Position numbers and translations under genes: made by a program. Shown here piece after piece: positions 16,133 through 24,032 of a stretch of DNA of 64,000 bases. The notes beneath the pieces are model-generated. The model was not told where the DNA came from and did not search any database. It worked only from the letters and a program-made list of their open reading frames with translations. The stretch's first letter is position 1. Every line of letters starts with the position of its first letter. The stretch is taken from NCBI RefSeq assembly GCF_000014145.1, contig NC_008255.1, forward strand, positions 3,550,001 through 3,614,000, written 5' to 3'. The DNA is from Cytophaga hutchinsonii ATCC 33406. GTDB taxonomy: Bacteria; Bacteroidota; Bacteroidia; Cytophagales; Cytophagaceae.

Positions 16133-17581
16133 ATGATGTCTATTAAAAACTGTGTGTTGTGCACTATGCTATTTTTAGGAGTATGTATTGCTTCCTGTGA
16201 TATAAAACAGCAAAAAACTATTTCTGAAGAGATTGTTTCAGCAAAAGCAGCTGAACCTAAACGTGCTGATACTGCATTCAATTCTGTAAAAGGTCAGGTA
16301 AAAGAATTTACAATTGATCCGAAAAAGAAAAATAACCTGCTTTCTAAAAAAGGAATCAAAATAGCGATACCGGAAAATGCTTTTGTAACATCAAACGGAA
16401 AAACTCCTGAAGGCCCCGTGTCTGTTACGGTTTCAGAATACCATAATCCGGCAGATATTTTGGCATCAGGCATTAACATGCAATACAATACTGCAGAAGG
16501 TCCAATACAAATGGAGTCTGCCGGCATGTTTAACATGCAAGCCAGCTGTGAAGGTAAGCCGCTGCAGATTGCACAGAATAAAAAAATAGATATTGAAGTT
16601 CCTTCAACAAACAAAGACATCGATTTCAATTTATATTATTTTGACACGCTGACAAATACCTGGACAGAAACGCAAAAAATATTGCCTGTTAAAGAAAAGC
16701 AACAAGAACAAACCATTGTTACTTCTTTAAAAAAGGAGAATGAAGCTGATCCCCAAATGACGATAGAATGGGCGGCTTCAAAACCCGTTCAGCGCAGAAT
16801 TAACGGAAAAGTAATTTCGCTTGTAAAACCGGACTGCATGTATGACAATACGTTTTTTACTATTCCTTTAATGACCGATCAATATCCAGAGCTAGCGCTT
16901 TACAAAGAAGCGGTATGGACAGGATACCTTACGCAGGATAAGATGAAAGTAGCAGCAGCTTTTGAAGTGGATCAATTAATATCTGCAAAAATTGTTGAAC
17001 GGGAAACGCCGTTAAATAAATATTTAGTATCGATGGAATTTAAGAACATAAAAATTACAGCATACATGAAAATCGCCAGCCTCCCGGAACAATGTGAAAC
17101 CAACGAAGAGCTTTACACGGCGTATCTGAATGAACGCCCGGTTGATGAAGCACGTATTGAAAAAATTGAAAATAAACGCAAGGTTCAAAAAAAGACAGAC
17201 GAGATTTACCGGACATTTTCAATAACACGTATGGGCTTATGGAACTGCGATCGGTTGTACGTACTTACAAAAAAAGCGCTTGTCCATGCACGATTCAGAA
17301 ATGCATCTACCAATGAATTCTATACACCTCAAACCACTTATCTCATTGATAAAAATATTAACTCCGTATGGGTATACAATACAACTATTGTTCTCAATCC
17401 CGATTCAGATAACGTGATTTTATTTGTAACTGATAAAGGTAAAATCTGTTATACACGACTTAATAAACTCTCTGAAACCAGAGATGAAAAAGAAATGGCT
17501 CTGACAATTGATGTAAATGAAATGCCCGATAAGCCAAACAATACGGAAGATCTGTATTTATTGATTCGAAAGAAAATGTAA
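16133..17581 (+). CDS. Lipoprotein of unknown function
   Basis: The 482-residue product carries a lipoprotein signal with lipobox CIASC (lipidated Cys22). Residues ~55-170 read as a beta-rich domain with GIKIAIPENAF, EGPVSVTVSEY and a later EVPS segment, a pattern that recalls ZU5-like or adhesion-type surface domains in Bacteroidota lipoproteins. I cannot name it firmly. The C-terminal 250 residues are unassigned. It is probably in the outer membrane. Either of two adjacent ATGs (16133, 16136) could start it. It stands alone and ends in a strong two-way terminator. Confidence 0.8.
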   Translation: MMSIKNCVLCTMLFLGVCIASCDIKQQKTISEEIVSAKAAEPKRADTAFNSVKGQVKEFTIDPKKKNNLLSKKGIKIAIPENAFVTSNGKTPEGPVSVTVSEYHNPADILASGINMQYNTAEGPIQMESAGMFNMQASCEGKPLQIAQNKKIDIEVPSTNKDIDFNLYYFDTLTNTWTETQKILPVKEKQQEQTIVTSLKKENEADPQMTIEWAASKPVQRRINGKVISLVKPDCMYDNTFFTIPLMTDQYPELALYKEAVWTGYLTQDKMKVAAAFEVDQLISAKIVERETPLNKYLVSMEFKNIKITAYMKIASLPEQCETNEELYTAYLNERPVDEARIEKIENKRKVQKKTDEIYRTFSITRMGLWNCDRLYVLTKKALVHARFRNASTNEFYTPQTTYLIDKNINSVWVYNTTIVLNPDSDNVILFVTDKGKICYTRLNKLSETRDEKEMALTIDVNEMPDKPNNTEDLYLLIRKKM

Positions 17582-17589
17582 GCATACAC

Positions 17590-17627
17590 AAATAAAAAAC
17601 CACCACAGATGTGATGGTTTTTTATTT
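17590..17627. terminator. Bidirectional terminator
   Basis: 18-base arms (17590-17607 and 17610-17627) pair with one mismatch around the two-base loop GA. They end in A/T runs on both sides, between convergent genes. Confidence 0.88.
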
Positions 17628-17639
17628 GACAGTATTGTA

Positions 17640-18071
17640 TTAGATAATATCTTCTTCTTCATCTTCCTCACTATATTCTAAATTTCTTTTGTATACATGA
17701 TATAGAATCCAGCAAAACGGAAATATCCAGATAATATCATTAAATACATTTACCCAGAAAAAATAGGGGTCTAATTGATTGGTGAAAATATAATGCAATG
17801 AACCTATGGGGCCTAATATTTTCCCTATTAGACCAACAACTATAAGCGGCCAGTAACGCGCCGGGTCGCGTGATGCAAAATAATAAGCAATCCCATACAC
17901 ACCCACCAGCATACCGATACATTGTAATACGATTATTACAAAAATTGAATCACAATCATCAAATAAAATCACTTTGGGATGAATCGAAATTAATATCCCC
18001 CAGAAAATATTATAAATGGCGGCAAATATCATGATCAGCCTGGATATAATTTTGATCGTTTCCTGTTTCAT
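17640..18071 (-). CDS. Four-helix membrane protein of unknown function
   Basis: The 143-residue product has about four hydrophobic segments (near 7-28, 42-66, 73-93 and 103-127) and ends in a strongly acidic tail (EEDEEED). I do not recognise the family. The topology is like that of the 142-residue protein at 5528, including a loop with HPKV against PKVL, but the similarity is too low to call them paralogues. It should sit in the inner membrane. It is a single-gene unit. Confidence 0.7.
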   Translation of the reverse strand: MKQETIKIISRLIMIFAAIYNIFWGILISIHPKVILFDDCDSIFVIIVLQCIGMLVGVYGIAYYFASRDPARYWPLIVVGLIGKILGPIGSLHYIFTNQLDPYFFWVNVFNDIIWIFPFCWILYHVYKRNLEYSEEDEEEDII

Positions 18072-18261
18072 AGCTTGTCTTGGTTAATAGTATAATATAT
18101 CTATTTTGTTTGATATTTTCTATATTCAGGTAATACGTTTTTAGCCTTCTTACAGTTTACAATATGTCTTTTTAGATCGGTATTGACCTCATTTAGGGCT
18201 TTATTTAGTAAAATTTACCATTCAATAATGCCCGCAGGCCCATTTCCTTATTCTTTATGGT

Positions 18262-18269
18262 TATATTTG
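18262..18269 (+). promoter_or_regulatory. -7 element for the DnaJ-KTSC gene
   Basis: TATATTTG matches TAnnTTTG. It lies inside the longest open frame but 30 bases upstream of the ATG at 18299, which supports that later start. Confidence 0.55.
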
Positions 18270-18298
18270 TAGCGTTAAAATCAGAATTGAATCGAAGT

Positions 18299-18751
18299 AT
18301 GAAAAAAGTAGCCGATTATAGAAAACTATTAGGCGTAGATAAAACCGTTGAATTAAAGGAGTTAAAAACCATTTACAGAAATTTAATGAAAGAATGGCAT
18401 CCGGATAAATTCAATGACAATGAAACTGCAAAGCTGGAAGCAGAAGAAAAAAGTAAAGAATTTATTGAAGCATACAATTTCCTGATCAGCATTGCGCCTG
18501 AAACAGTTGAATCATTCAAAGAAGAATTCATGCATACGATCACAAATGCAAGTATGATCGATTATCAATACAAAGCACGTGTCTTAGAAGTAAAATATTC
18601 GGATGGAGCTGTATATGAATTCTTTGATGTGCCAAGCAACATCTACAACAAATTATTAAACTCAGATGTACCAGGCAGATTTGTTCGACGTAATATTTGC
18701 GGCGGCGAATTTGTTTACAGAAAAACCGCAAACCCATCGAGTGTGGACTAA
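18299..18751 (+). CDS. DnaJ-like J domain fused to a KTSC domain
   Basis: The 150-residue protein has an N-terminal J domain (about 5-68) with the HPD tripeptide (34-36) in EWHPDKF. The HPD loop stimulates DnaK ATPase in all known J proteins. A short linker leads to a KTSC domain (about 88-142; LEVKYSDGAVYEFFDVP, then PGRFVRRNI). KTSC domains are small and associated with RNA or lysyl-tRNA-synthetase-type proteins by name; their exact role is unknown. The start at 18299 (MKKVADY) is preferred over the ATG at 18257 because a promoter element lies between them. It acts in the cytoplasm, probably delivering a client to DnaK. Confidence 0.85.
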   Translation: MKKVADYRKLLGVDKTVELKELKTIYRNLMKEWHPDKFNDNETAKLEAEEKSKEFIEAYNFLISIAPETVESFKEEFMHTITNASMIDYQYKARVLEVKYSDGAVYEFFDVPSNIYNKLLNSDVPGRFVRRNICGGEFVYRKTANPSSVD

Positions 18752-18776
18752 CTCCTGTTCATTAGCAATTATTAGA

Positions 18777-18804
18777 AGAGACTTTTAACGGAGTCTCTTT
18801 TTTT
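18777..18804 (+). terminator. Terminator after the DnaJ-KTSC gene
   Basis: AGAGACT (18777-18783) pairs with AGTCTCT (18792-18798), followed by a run of T. Confidence 0.85.
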
Positions 18805-18813
18805 ATGCCGTCT

Positions 18814-18854
18814 TTAGCTTAAGGCTTAAGGCCTAATGCTGAAAGCCTAAAGCC
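18814..18854. repeat. TTAAGGC/GCCTAA imperfect hairpin repeat
   Basis: The plus strand carries AGCTTAAGGCTTAAGGCC, then AAGCCTAAAGCC, forming an imperfect hairpin. A related imperfect hairpin (AGCTTTAGGC ... AAGCCTTGAGCTT) lies at 18967-18998. The pair looks like a small dispersed intergenic repeat. Confidence 0.45.
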
Positions 18855-18911
18855 AAATAGTTTCTCAACTATTTCAACAAATGTAATTTAACAAAAGTTT
18901 TAAACTAAAAA

Positions 18912-18950
18912 TAAAAGAGCAACTGTTAAAATTAAACAGTTGCTCTTTTA
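18912..18950. terminator. Bidirectional terminator shared with clpB
   Basis: Perfect 16-bp arms (18912-18927 and 18935-18950, core GAGCAACTGTT) enclose a 7-base AT loop, with A/T runs at both ends. It can stop clpB transcripts arriving on the minus strand. Confidence 0.9.
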
Positions 18951-18995
18951 ATAAGTAACGCAAAAGCTTTAGGCGTTCCGCGTTAAGCCTTGAGC

Positions 18996-21611
18996 TTACA
19001 ACGGTACACTATCCAAGTTCAAAAACTGCAGATTCCCATCTTCACCAAGCGTAATGCCTACAACACTTTCTTTCTGAATGTTTCCGGAAAGAATTTCTTT
19101 GGACAATTCATTCAGGATCAAACGCTGCATGACACGTTTCAACGGACGTGCACCGAATTGCGGATCGAAACCTAACTCTCCCAATTTATCCAATACTTCG
19201 GTACTTGCCTCAACTTTGATTCCGTTCTCTTCGAGACGTTTTTGGATCAAGCTAAACTGTATACCAACAATCTTACGAATCTCTTTTCGGGTCAGCGGTC
19301 TGAACATTATAATTTCATCGACACGATTCAAGAACTCCGGCCGAATCGTTTTACGTAATAAATCAATTACTTCATTTTTTGTTTCCTCAACTACCTGATC
19401 TTCATTTGCAGCAGTTAGCTTATCAAAATTCTCCTGAATCACATGCGCACCCATATTGGATGTCATGATAATGATTGCATTTTTAAAGTTCGCTACACGG
19501 CCTTTATTATCTGTCAAGCGCCCTTCATCCAATACCTGAAGCAATATATTAAATACATCCGGATGGGCCTTTTCAATCTCATCCAATAAAATTACTGAAT
19601 ACGGCTTCCGTCGAACAGCTTCCGTTAATTGTCCCCCTTCTTCATATCCGATGTATCCCGGAGGTGCACCAACCAAGCGACTTACAGCATGGCTTTCCTG
19701 ATATTCAGACATATCAATACGTACCATAGCATTGTCGTCGTTGAATAAATAATCAGCCAGTGCTTTTGCCAGTTCGGTTTTACCAACACCTGTTGTTCCT
19801 AAGAAAATAAAAGAACCTATCGGACGCTTCGGATCCTGTAAGCCTGCTCTGCTCCTACGGACCGCATCGGATATGGCCTCTATCGCTTCCGCTTGTCCGG
19901 CGACACGTTTACCTAACTCTTCTTCTAAGTGAAGCAACTTTTCTCTCTCACTCTGAAGCATTTTTGAAACCGGTATGCCTGTCCATTTCGCAACAACTTC
20001 TGCAATATCTTCCGGCGTCACTTCTTCTTTCAGCATCGAAGAACCAAGTGTTTGTTTCAACTCCTGCAGCTGCTTGTTGAATTCGACCAATTGCTTTTCA
20101 GACTCCTGAATTTTACCATAACGGATCTCTGCAACCTTACCGTAATCACCATTACGTTCGGCTTGCTCGGCTTCCATTTTGTACCGGTCGATATCTTCCT
20201 TGGCTTGCTTCAAGCCATCGATCACACGTTTTTCCTCCTGCCACTTAGCCATGATCTGGCTCTTCTGCTCATTCAGTTCTGCAAGTTCACGGGAAAGAAT
20301 CGTTTCCTTCTCTTTATTATTTTCTCTACGGATCGCTTCACGTTCAATTTCCAGCTGCATGATACGGCGAAGAATTTCATCCAGCTCCTGCGGCATAGAA
20401 TCAAGCTCGATACGCAATTTAGCAGATGCTTCATCCATCAAATCAATCGCTTTATCGGGCAAATAACGATCACTGATATAGCGTTGAGAAAGTTCTACTG
20501 CAGCAATGATGGCATCATCCTGAATCCGGATTCCGTGATGCACTTCGTATTTTTCTTTGATCCCGCGAAGGATAGAAATTGCATCCTGTGTATTCGGCTC
20601 GTCAACAATTACCGCTTGGAAACGACGTTCCAGCGCTTTATCTTTTTCAATGTATTTCTGATATTCTTTTAAGGTTGTTGCACCGATTGCATGCAGCTCA
20701 CCACGTGCAAGTGCAGGTTTCAGCAAGTTTGCCGCATCCATCGCACCTTCCCCGCCGCCGGCACCAATTAACGTATGGATCTCATCAATGAATAACACAA
20801 TCTCGCCATCTGAATCGATCACTTCTTTGATCACCGATTTCAACCGCTCTTCAAATTCACCTTTATACTTTGCACCTGCAACCAGCAAACCCATATCCAG
20901 AGAGATTAATTGTTTGCTTTTTAAATTTTCAGGAACATCACCCGAAACAATACGCTGTGCAAGGCCTTCAGCGATAGCTGTTTTACCAACGCCCGGCTCG
21001 CCCAATAAAATCGGATTATTTTTGGTACGTCTGGATAAGATCTGCAGTACTCTGCGGATCTCTTCATCCCGGCCAATCACCGGATCAATTTTTCCGGAAC
21101 GAGCCAGGTCATTTAAATTTTTAGAATATTTTTCAAGCGACCGGTATTTACCTTCCGCATGCTGATCGGTTACTTTACTTGTACCACGTAACTCCTGGAT
21201 CGCAGCGCGCAAGCCCTTTTCCGAAAGGCCGGCATCTTTTAATAACGTTGCAGCCTTATCTTTCCCTGAAACCAATGCAAGCAACATGTGCTCGATCGAA
21301 ATATATTCGTCGCCAAACTCTTTTGATAAAGCCGTAGCTTTATTTAATACCTGCGTGGCATCGTTTGACAAATACGGACTGCCTCCGGAAACTTTACCGT
21401 AGGTTTTAATTACGGCATCCAATGTCTGATTAAACGTAACCGGATTGATATTATTTTTTTTGAATAAAAAAGGAACCACGTTTTCATCCGCAACGATTAT
21501 TCCTTTCAATAAGTGAACAGATTCAATGGATTGCTGTTCGTTGGCAGCAACAATTTCCATCGCTTTCTGAAATGCCTCCTGCCCTTTAATCGTGTAATTA
21601 TTAATATTCAT
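18996..21611 (-). CDS. clpB: Disaggregase chaperone ClpB
   Basis: The 871-residue protein has an N-terminal Clp repeat domain (1-~150), two AAA+ modules with Walker A GEPGVGKTAIAEGL and GTTGVGKTELAKAL, and the long coiled-coil middle domain (~410-530) that separates ClpB from other Clp ATPases. Conserved GYIGYEEGG and the second-module arginine region are present. ClpB hexamers thread aggregated proteins through a central pore with DnaK and are heat-inducible in most bacteria. A 12-bp inverted repeat lies 83-125 bases upstream, a candidate regulatory site. The gene is monocistronic and ends at a strong terminator. A J-domain gene converges on it from the other side. Confidence 0.97.
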   Translation of the reverse strand: MNINNYTIKGQEAFQKAMEIVAANEQQSIESVHLLKGIIVADENVVPFLFKKNNINPVTFNQTLDAVIKTYGKVSGGSPYLSNDATQVLNKATALSKEFGDEYISIEHMLLALVSGKDKAATLLKDAGLSEKGLRAAIQELRGTSKVTDQHAEGKYRSLEKYSKNLNDLARSGKIDPVIGRDEEIRRVLQILSRRTKNNPILLGEPGVGKTAIAEGLAQRIVSGDVPENLKSKQLISLDMGLLVAGAKYKGEFEERLKSVIKEVIDSDGEIVLFIDEIHTLIGAGGGEGAMDAANLLKPALARGELHAIGATTLKEYQKYIEKDKALERRFQAVIVDEPNTQDAISILRGIKEKYEVHHGIRIQDDAIIAAVELSQRYISDRYLPDKAIDLMDEASAKLRIELDSMPQELDEILRRIMQLEIEREAIRRENNKEKETILSRELAELNEQKSQIMAKWQEEKRVIDGLKQAKEDIDRYKMEAEQAERNGDYGKVAEIRYGKIQESEKQLVEFNKQLQELKQTLGSSMLKEEVTPEDIAEVVAKWTGIPVSKMLQSEREKLLHLEEELGKRVAGQAEAIEAISDAVRRSRAGLQDPKRPIGSFIFLGTTGVGKTELAKALADYLFNDDNAMVRIDMSEYQESHAVSRLVGAPPGYIGYEEGGQLTEAVRRKPYSVILLDEIEKAHPDVFNILLQVLDEGRLTDNKGRVANFKNAIIIMTSNMGAHVIQENFDKLTAANEDQVVEETKNEVIDLLRKTIRPEFLNRVDEIIMFRPLTRKEIRKIVGIQFSLIQKRLEENGIKVEASTEVLDKLGELGFDPQFGARPLKRVMQRLILNELSKEILSGNIQKESVVGITLGEDGNLQFLNLDSVPL

Positions 21612-21693
21612 ACTTTTTTTCCTCCGGTTAGCTGTTGTTCAAATCGTGAACCATTTCCAATATACGCAATAAAAAAAGCCAAAATGACGCTAT

Positions 21694-21736
21694 TTATCAG
21701 TTATTCAAGCAGTTTATATGTCAAAATAACTGATAA
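21694..21736. promoter_or_regulatory. 12-bp perfect inverted repeat between clpB and rlmN
   Basis: TTATCAGTTATT (21694-21705) and AATAACTGATAA (21725-21736) are exact inverse copies 19 bases apart. They lie between divergent clpB and rlmN. It could be an operator or a cruciform; nothing follows that looks like a terminator. Confidence 0.45.
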
Positions 21737-21840
21737 AGATCATTTTTACAAGCCGCGTGAATGACATTTTTTCATTTCATAATGCGTAAGCGCACACACG
21801 ATACACCTGCATAAAAATGATATTACTCAACTTAATGTTG

Positions 21841-21848
21841 TACTTTTG
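21841..21848 (+). promoter_or_regulatory. -7 element for rlmN
   Basis: TACTTTTG matches TAnnTTTG and ends four bases before the ATG at 21853, so the mRNA is probably leaderless. Confidence 0.6.
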
Positions 21849-21852
21849 TAGC

Positions 21853-22914
21853 ATGCAAACTACATCTACAGAAATCAAAAAGAAATGTATCCGCAGCCTT
21901 AGTGCTGAGGAGCTTAAAGATTTTTTTGTTGCCTCAGGTGAAAAAGCATTCCGTTCCAGACAAGTCTACGAATGGCTTTGGAAACGTTCTGCCCGTTCTT
22001 TCGAACAGATGACTAACCTTTCGAAAGAAACACGCACATTATTAGAAAACAACTTTTCCATCAACCCGGTTACTATTTCTCAGAAACAGGTAAGTACTGA
22101 TGGCACCATAAAATTCGGTTTTAAATTACACGACGGTTATCTGGTTGAAGGCGTTTTAATACCAGCCGACGACCGTATGACGGCCTGCATCTCTTCACAG
22201 GTAGGCTGTTCGCTTACGTGCAAGTTCTGCGCAACCGGTTACATGGACCGCAAGCGTAATCTTGAACCGTATGAAATTTACGATCAGGTAGTTTTAATCA
22301 AAGAAGCCGCTGAAGAGCATTACCAGACTCCGCTTACAAACATTGTATTGATGGGCATGGGTGAGCCTTTACTGAATTATACAAACGTTTTGAAAGGTAT
22401 TGATAAAGTAACGTCTGAAGAGGGCTTACACATTGCATCAAAACGTATTACCCTTTCTACTGCAGGTATTGCAAAAATGATCACCAAACTTGGTGATGAA
22501 AAAGTGAAGTTCCGTTTGGCGTTATCGTTACATGCTGCCAATGATGTGAAGCGTAATACCATTATGCCGATCAATGAAACGAATAATTTAAATGTATTGA
22601 AAGAATCGTTGCTGCATTTCTGTAAAGAAACAGGGTCTTCGGTTACGTTTGAATACATCGTATTTGATGGTGTAAACGATACGGCTCAGGATGCGAAAGA
22701 ATTATATGCTTTTGCAAAAAACATTCCCTGCAAGATCAATATCATTGAATACAATCCGATCCAGGAAGCTGATTTTATGAATACATCGGTAGATAAGCTG
22801 GAACAATTCAAAAAAGTGTTGACTGACAAAGGAATTATCGTTAATATTAGAAGAAGCCGCGGTAAAGACATTGATGCTGCCTGCGGACAATTGGCCATTA
22901 AAGAAGTAAAATAA
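21853..22914 (+). CDS. rlmN: 23S rRNA/tRNA adenine-C2 methyltransferase RlmN
   Basis: The 353-residue protein is a radical SAM enzyme with the CxxxCxxC cluster at 119-126 (CSLTCKFC) and the C-terminal catalytic cysteine in ACGQL. It methylates A2503 of 23S rRNA and A37 of some tRNAs. The conserved VLMGMGEPLLNY segment is present. The frame opens at 21817, but I place the start at ATG 21853: the 12 extra residues (MILLNLMLYFCS) are unlike the family, and a promoter element lies between the two. The lipoprotein gene follows four bases after the stop. Confidence 0.96.
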   Translation: MQTTSTEIKKKCIRSLSAEELKDFFVASGEKAFRSRQVYEWLWKRSARSFEQMTNLSKETRTLLENNFSINPVTISQKQVSTDGTIKFGFKLHDGYLVEGVLIPADDRMTACISSQVGCSLTCKFCATGYMDRKRNLEPYEIYDQVVLIKEAAEEHYQTPLTNIVLMGMGEPLLNYTNVLKGIDKVTSEEGLHIASKRITLSTAGIAKMITKLGDEKVKFRLALSLHAANDVKRNTIMPINETNNLNVLKESLLHFCKETGSSVTFEYIVFDGVNDTAQDAKELYAFAKNIPCKINIIEYNPIQEADFMNTSVDKLEQFKKVLTDKGIIVNIRRSRGKDIDAACGQLAIKEVK

Positions 22915-22918
22915 AAAA

Positions 22919-23482
22919 ATGAAACATATCTTTTCGATCCTAGCTATTGCTTTGTGTACGACAGTATTTTTTTCGTGCGATAATTTTAGTGAGAATACAA
23001 ATCTGGTTCTGACAGATACCTTAAGTACGGATACGCTTGTAGGTCCGCTTGCCGGTTATTCATCTAAATTCAAATTACTGATGGTAACAGATACAGCTCT
23101 GTTCAGAGGAAAGAAAATAGGAGAAAGCATTTCTACCGCTACTGAACCGGAATTACAAAAAATTGAAGAAGACGCGGCAAGTGCTACCTACACGGTTGCT
23201 CTTGATGGAACCGAAGAAGCTGACCTTATTTATAATTTCAATAAAGAAAAATTAAATTCCATTGAAGTATTTCTATACCCAAAAAATGACAGCAGTCTTA
23301 AAGCATTAAAAGCGGAACTGGTTGATTTTTATTCTAAAAAATTAGGTGCAACTACCGCTGAAAAATCAGGCAAGACTGTGTTATTAAGCCCTAAAGATAA
23401 CATAGGAATTGAATGGAGCGAAGAAGGAAATAAAAAGATCAAAGATTTGCGCATGTATATTTTTAGTTTATCTGCGCTATAA
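22919..23482 (+). CDS. Small lipoprotein of unknown function
   Basis: The 187-residue product has a lipoprotein signal ending FFSC (lipidated Cys20) and a Ser/Thr-rich linker. The mature domain (~40-187) alternates beta-like and lysine-rich helical segments. No family is recognised. It begins four bases after rlmN, so it is cotranscribed, but a functional tie to rRNA methylation is not implied. Confidence 0.75.
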   Translation: MKHIFSILAIALCTTVFFSCDNFSENTNLVLTDTLSTDTLVGPLAGYSSKFKLLMVTDTALFRGKKIGESISTATEPELQKIEEDAASATYTVALDGTEEADLIYNFNKEKLNSIEVFLYPKNDSSLKALKAELVDFYSKKLGATTAEKSGKTVLLSPKDNIGIEWSEEGNKKIKDLRMYIFSLSAL

Positions 23483-23485
23483 AAA

Positions 23486-23538
23486 AACAACATAACATCG
23501 TTGAGTTTTGAACCTCAGCGATGTGTGTTTATGTTGTT
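23486..23538 (+). terminator. Long hairpin, probable terminator
   Basis: Arms 23486-23505 and 23514-23538 pair almost fully (one G-U wobble and a five-base bulge TGTGT) around an 8-base loop. A T-run follows only after several bases (23547-23553), so terminator strength is uncertain. Confidence 0.6.
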
Positions 23539-23557
23539 ATATAAACTTTTTTTGACT

Positions 23558-24019
23558 ATGAATAGATATATTTATCTTAACAACATTGTTTTTTTTATTC
23601 TGTTGCTTTTGCCGGATATGGCACAAGGACAAATTATGTATAGAAAATACATGCGCCCGCCATTTCAGGCAGATACATCTTTTAATACGAACATTCGCAT
23701 GTTCGCAAGTAACAGCATAACAAATCATGTTTGGCTTACAGCATTAAATGCGCAATATACTGACACAACAAAAAATAAAATAAATCCGTCTGCTATTCCT
23801 GCATATGTACCAATAAATAAAAATTCTTTATTGAATCCATATAGTGTTCCGAATCAAATCATCGGAGCCTTAATACCTTACGGCTCGTATTCCCCGGCAT
23901 CTTTGTATCCACCTGCATACTATCCTGTAAACAAATCATACCCGTTAATTCCGTATGGCTATTCACCTTACAGTATAAAAGCATCCAGTTCTCCGCACTA
24001 TATACTGCCACAGTTTTAA
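23558..24019 (+). CDS. Small exported Pro/Tyr/Ser-rich protein
   Basis: I start at ATG 23558 (MNRYIYLNN). An upstream TTG (23501) would put a hairpin inside the gene. The 153-residue product has a signal peptide ending near MAQGQ. The C-terminal 60 residues are rich in Pro, Tyr and Ser (PYGSYSPASLYPPAYYPV), with repeated 'PYG-Y/S' units. This is low-complexity sequence of the kind seen in surface or matrix proteins. No family is recognised. Confidence 0.6.
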   Translation: MNRYIYLNNIVFFILLLLPDMAQGQIMYRKYMRPPFQADTSFNTNIRMFASNSITNHVWLTALNAQYTDTTKNKINPSAIPAYVPINKNSLLNPYSVPNQIIGALIPYGSYSPASLYPPAYYPVNKSYPLIPYGYSPYSIKASSSPHYILPQF

Positions 24020-24032
24020 TTGACCCGTTAAT

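Noticed and set aside
5528-18071. Paralogy of the 142- and 143-residue four-helix proteins
   Set aside because: Topology and a PKV loop agree, but I cannot align them convincingly by eye.
20052-20672. 206-codon plus-strand frame opposite clpB
   Set aside because: It lies fully inside clpB on the other strand, has Phe/Leu-rich composition typical of an antisense shadow, and no start signals.
21817-21852. Upstream start for rlmN
   Set aside because: A promoter element lies inside it, and the residues are hydrophobic and unlike RlmN.
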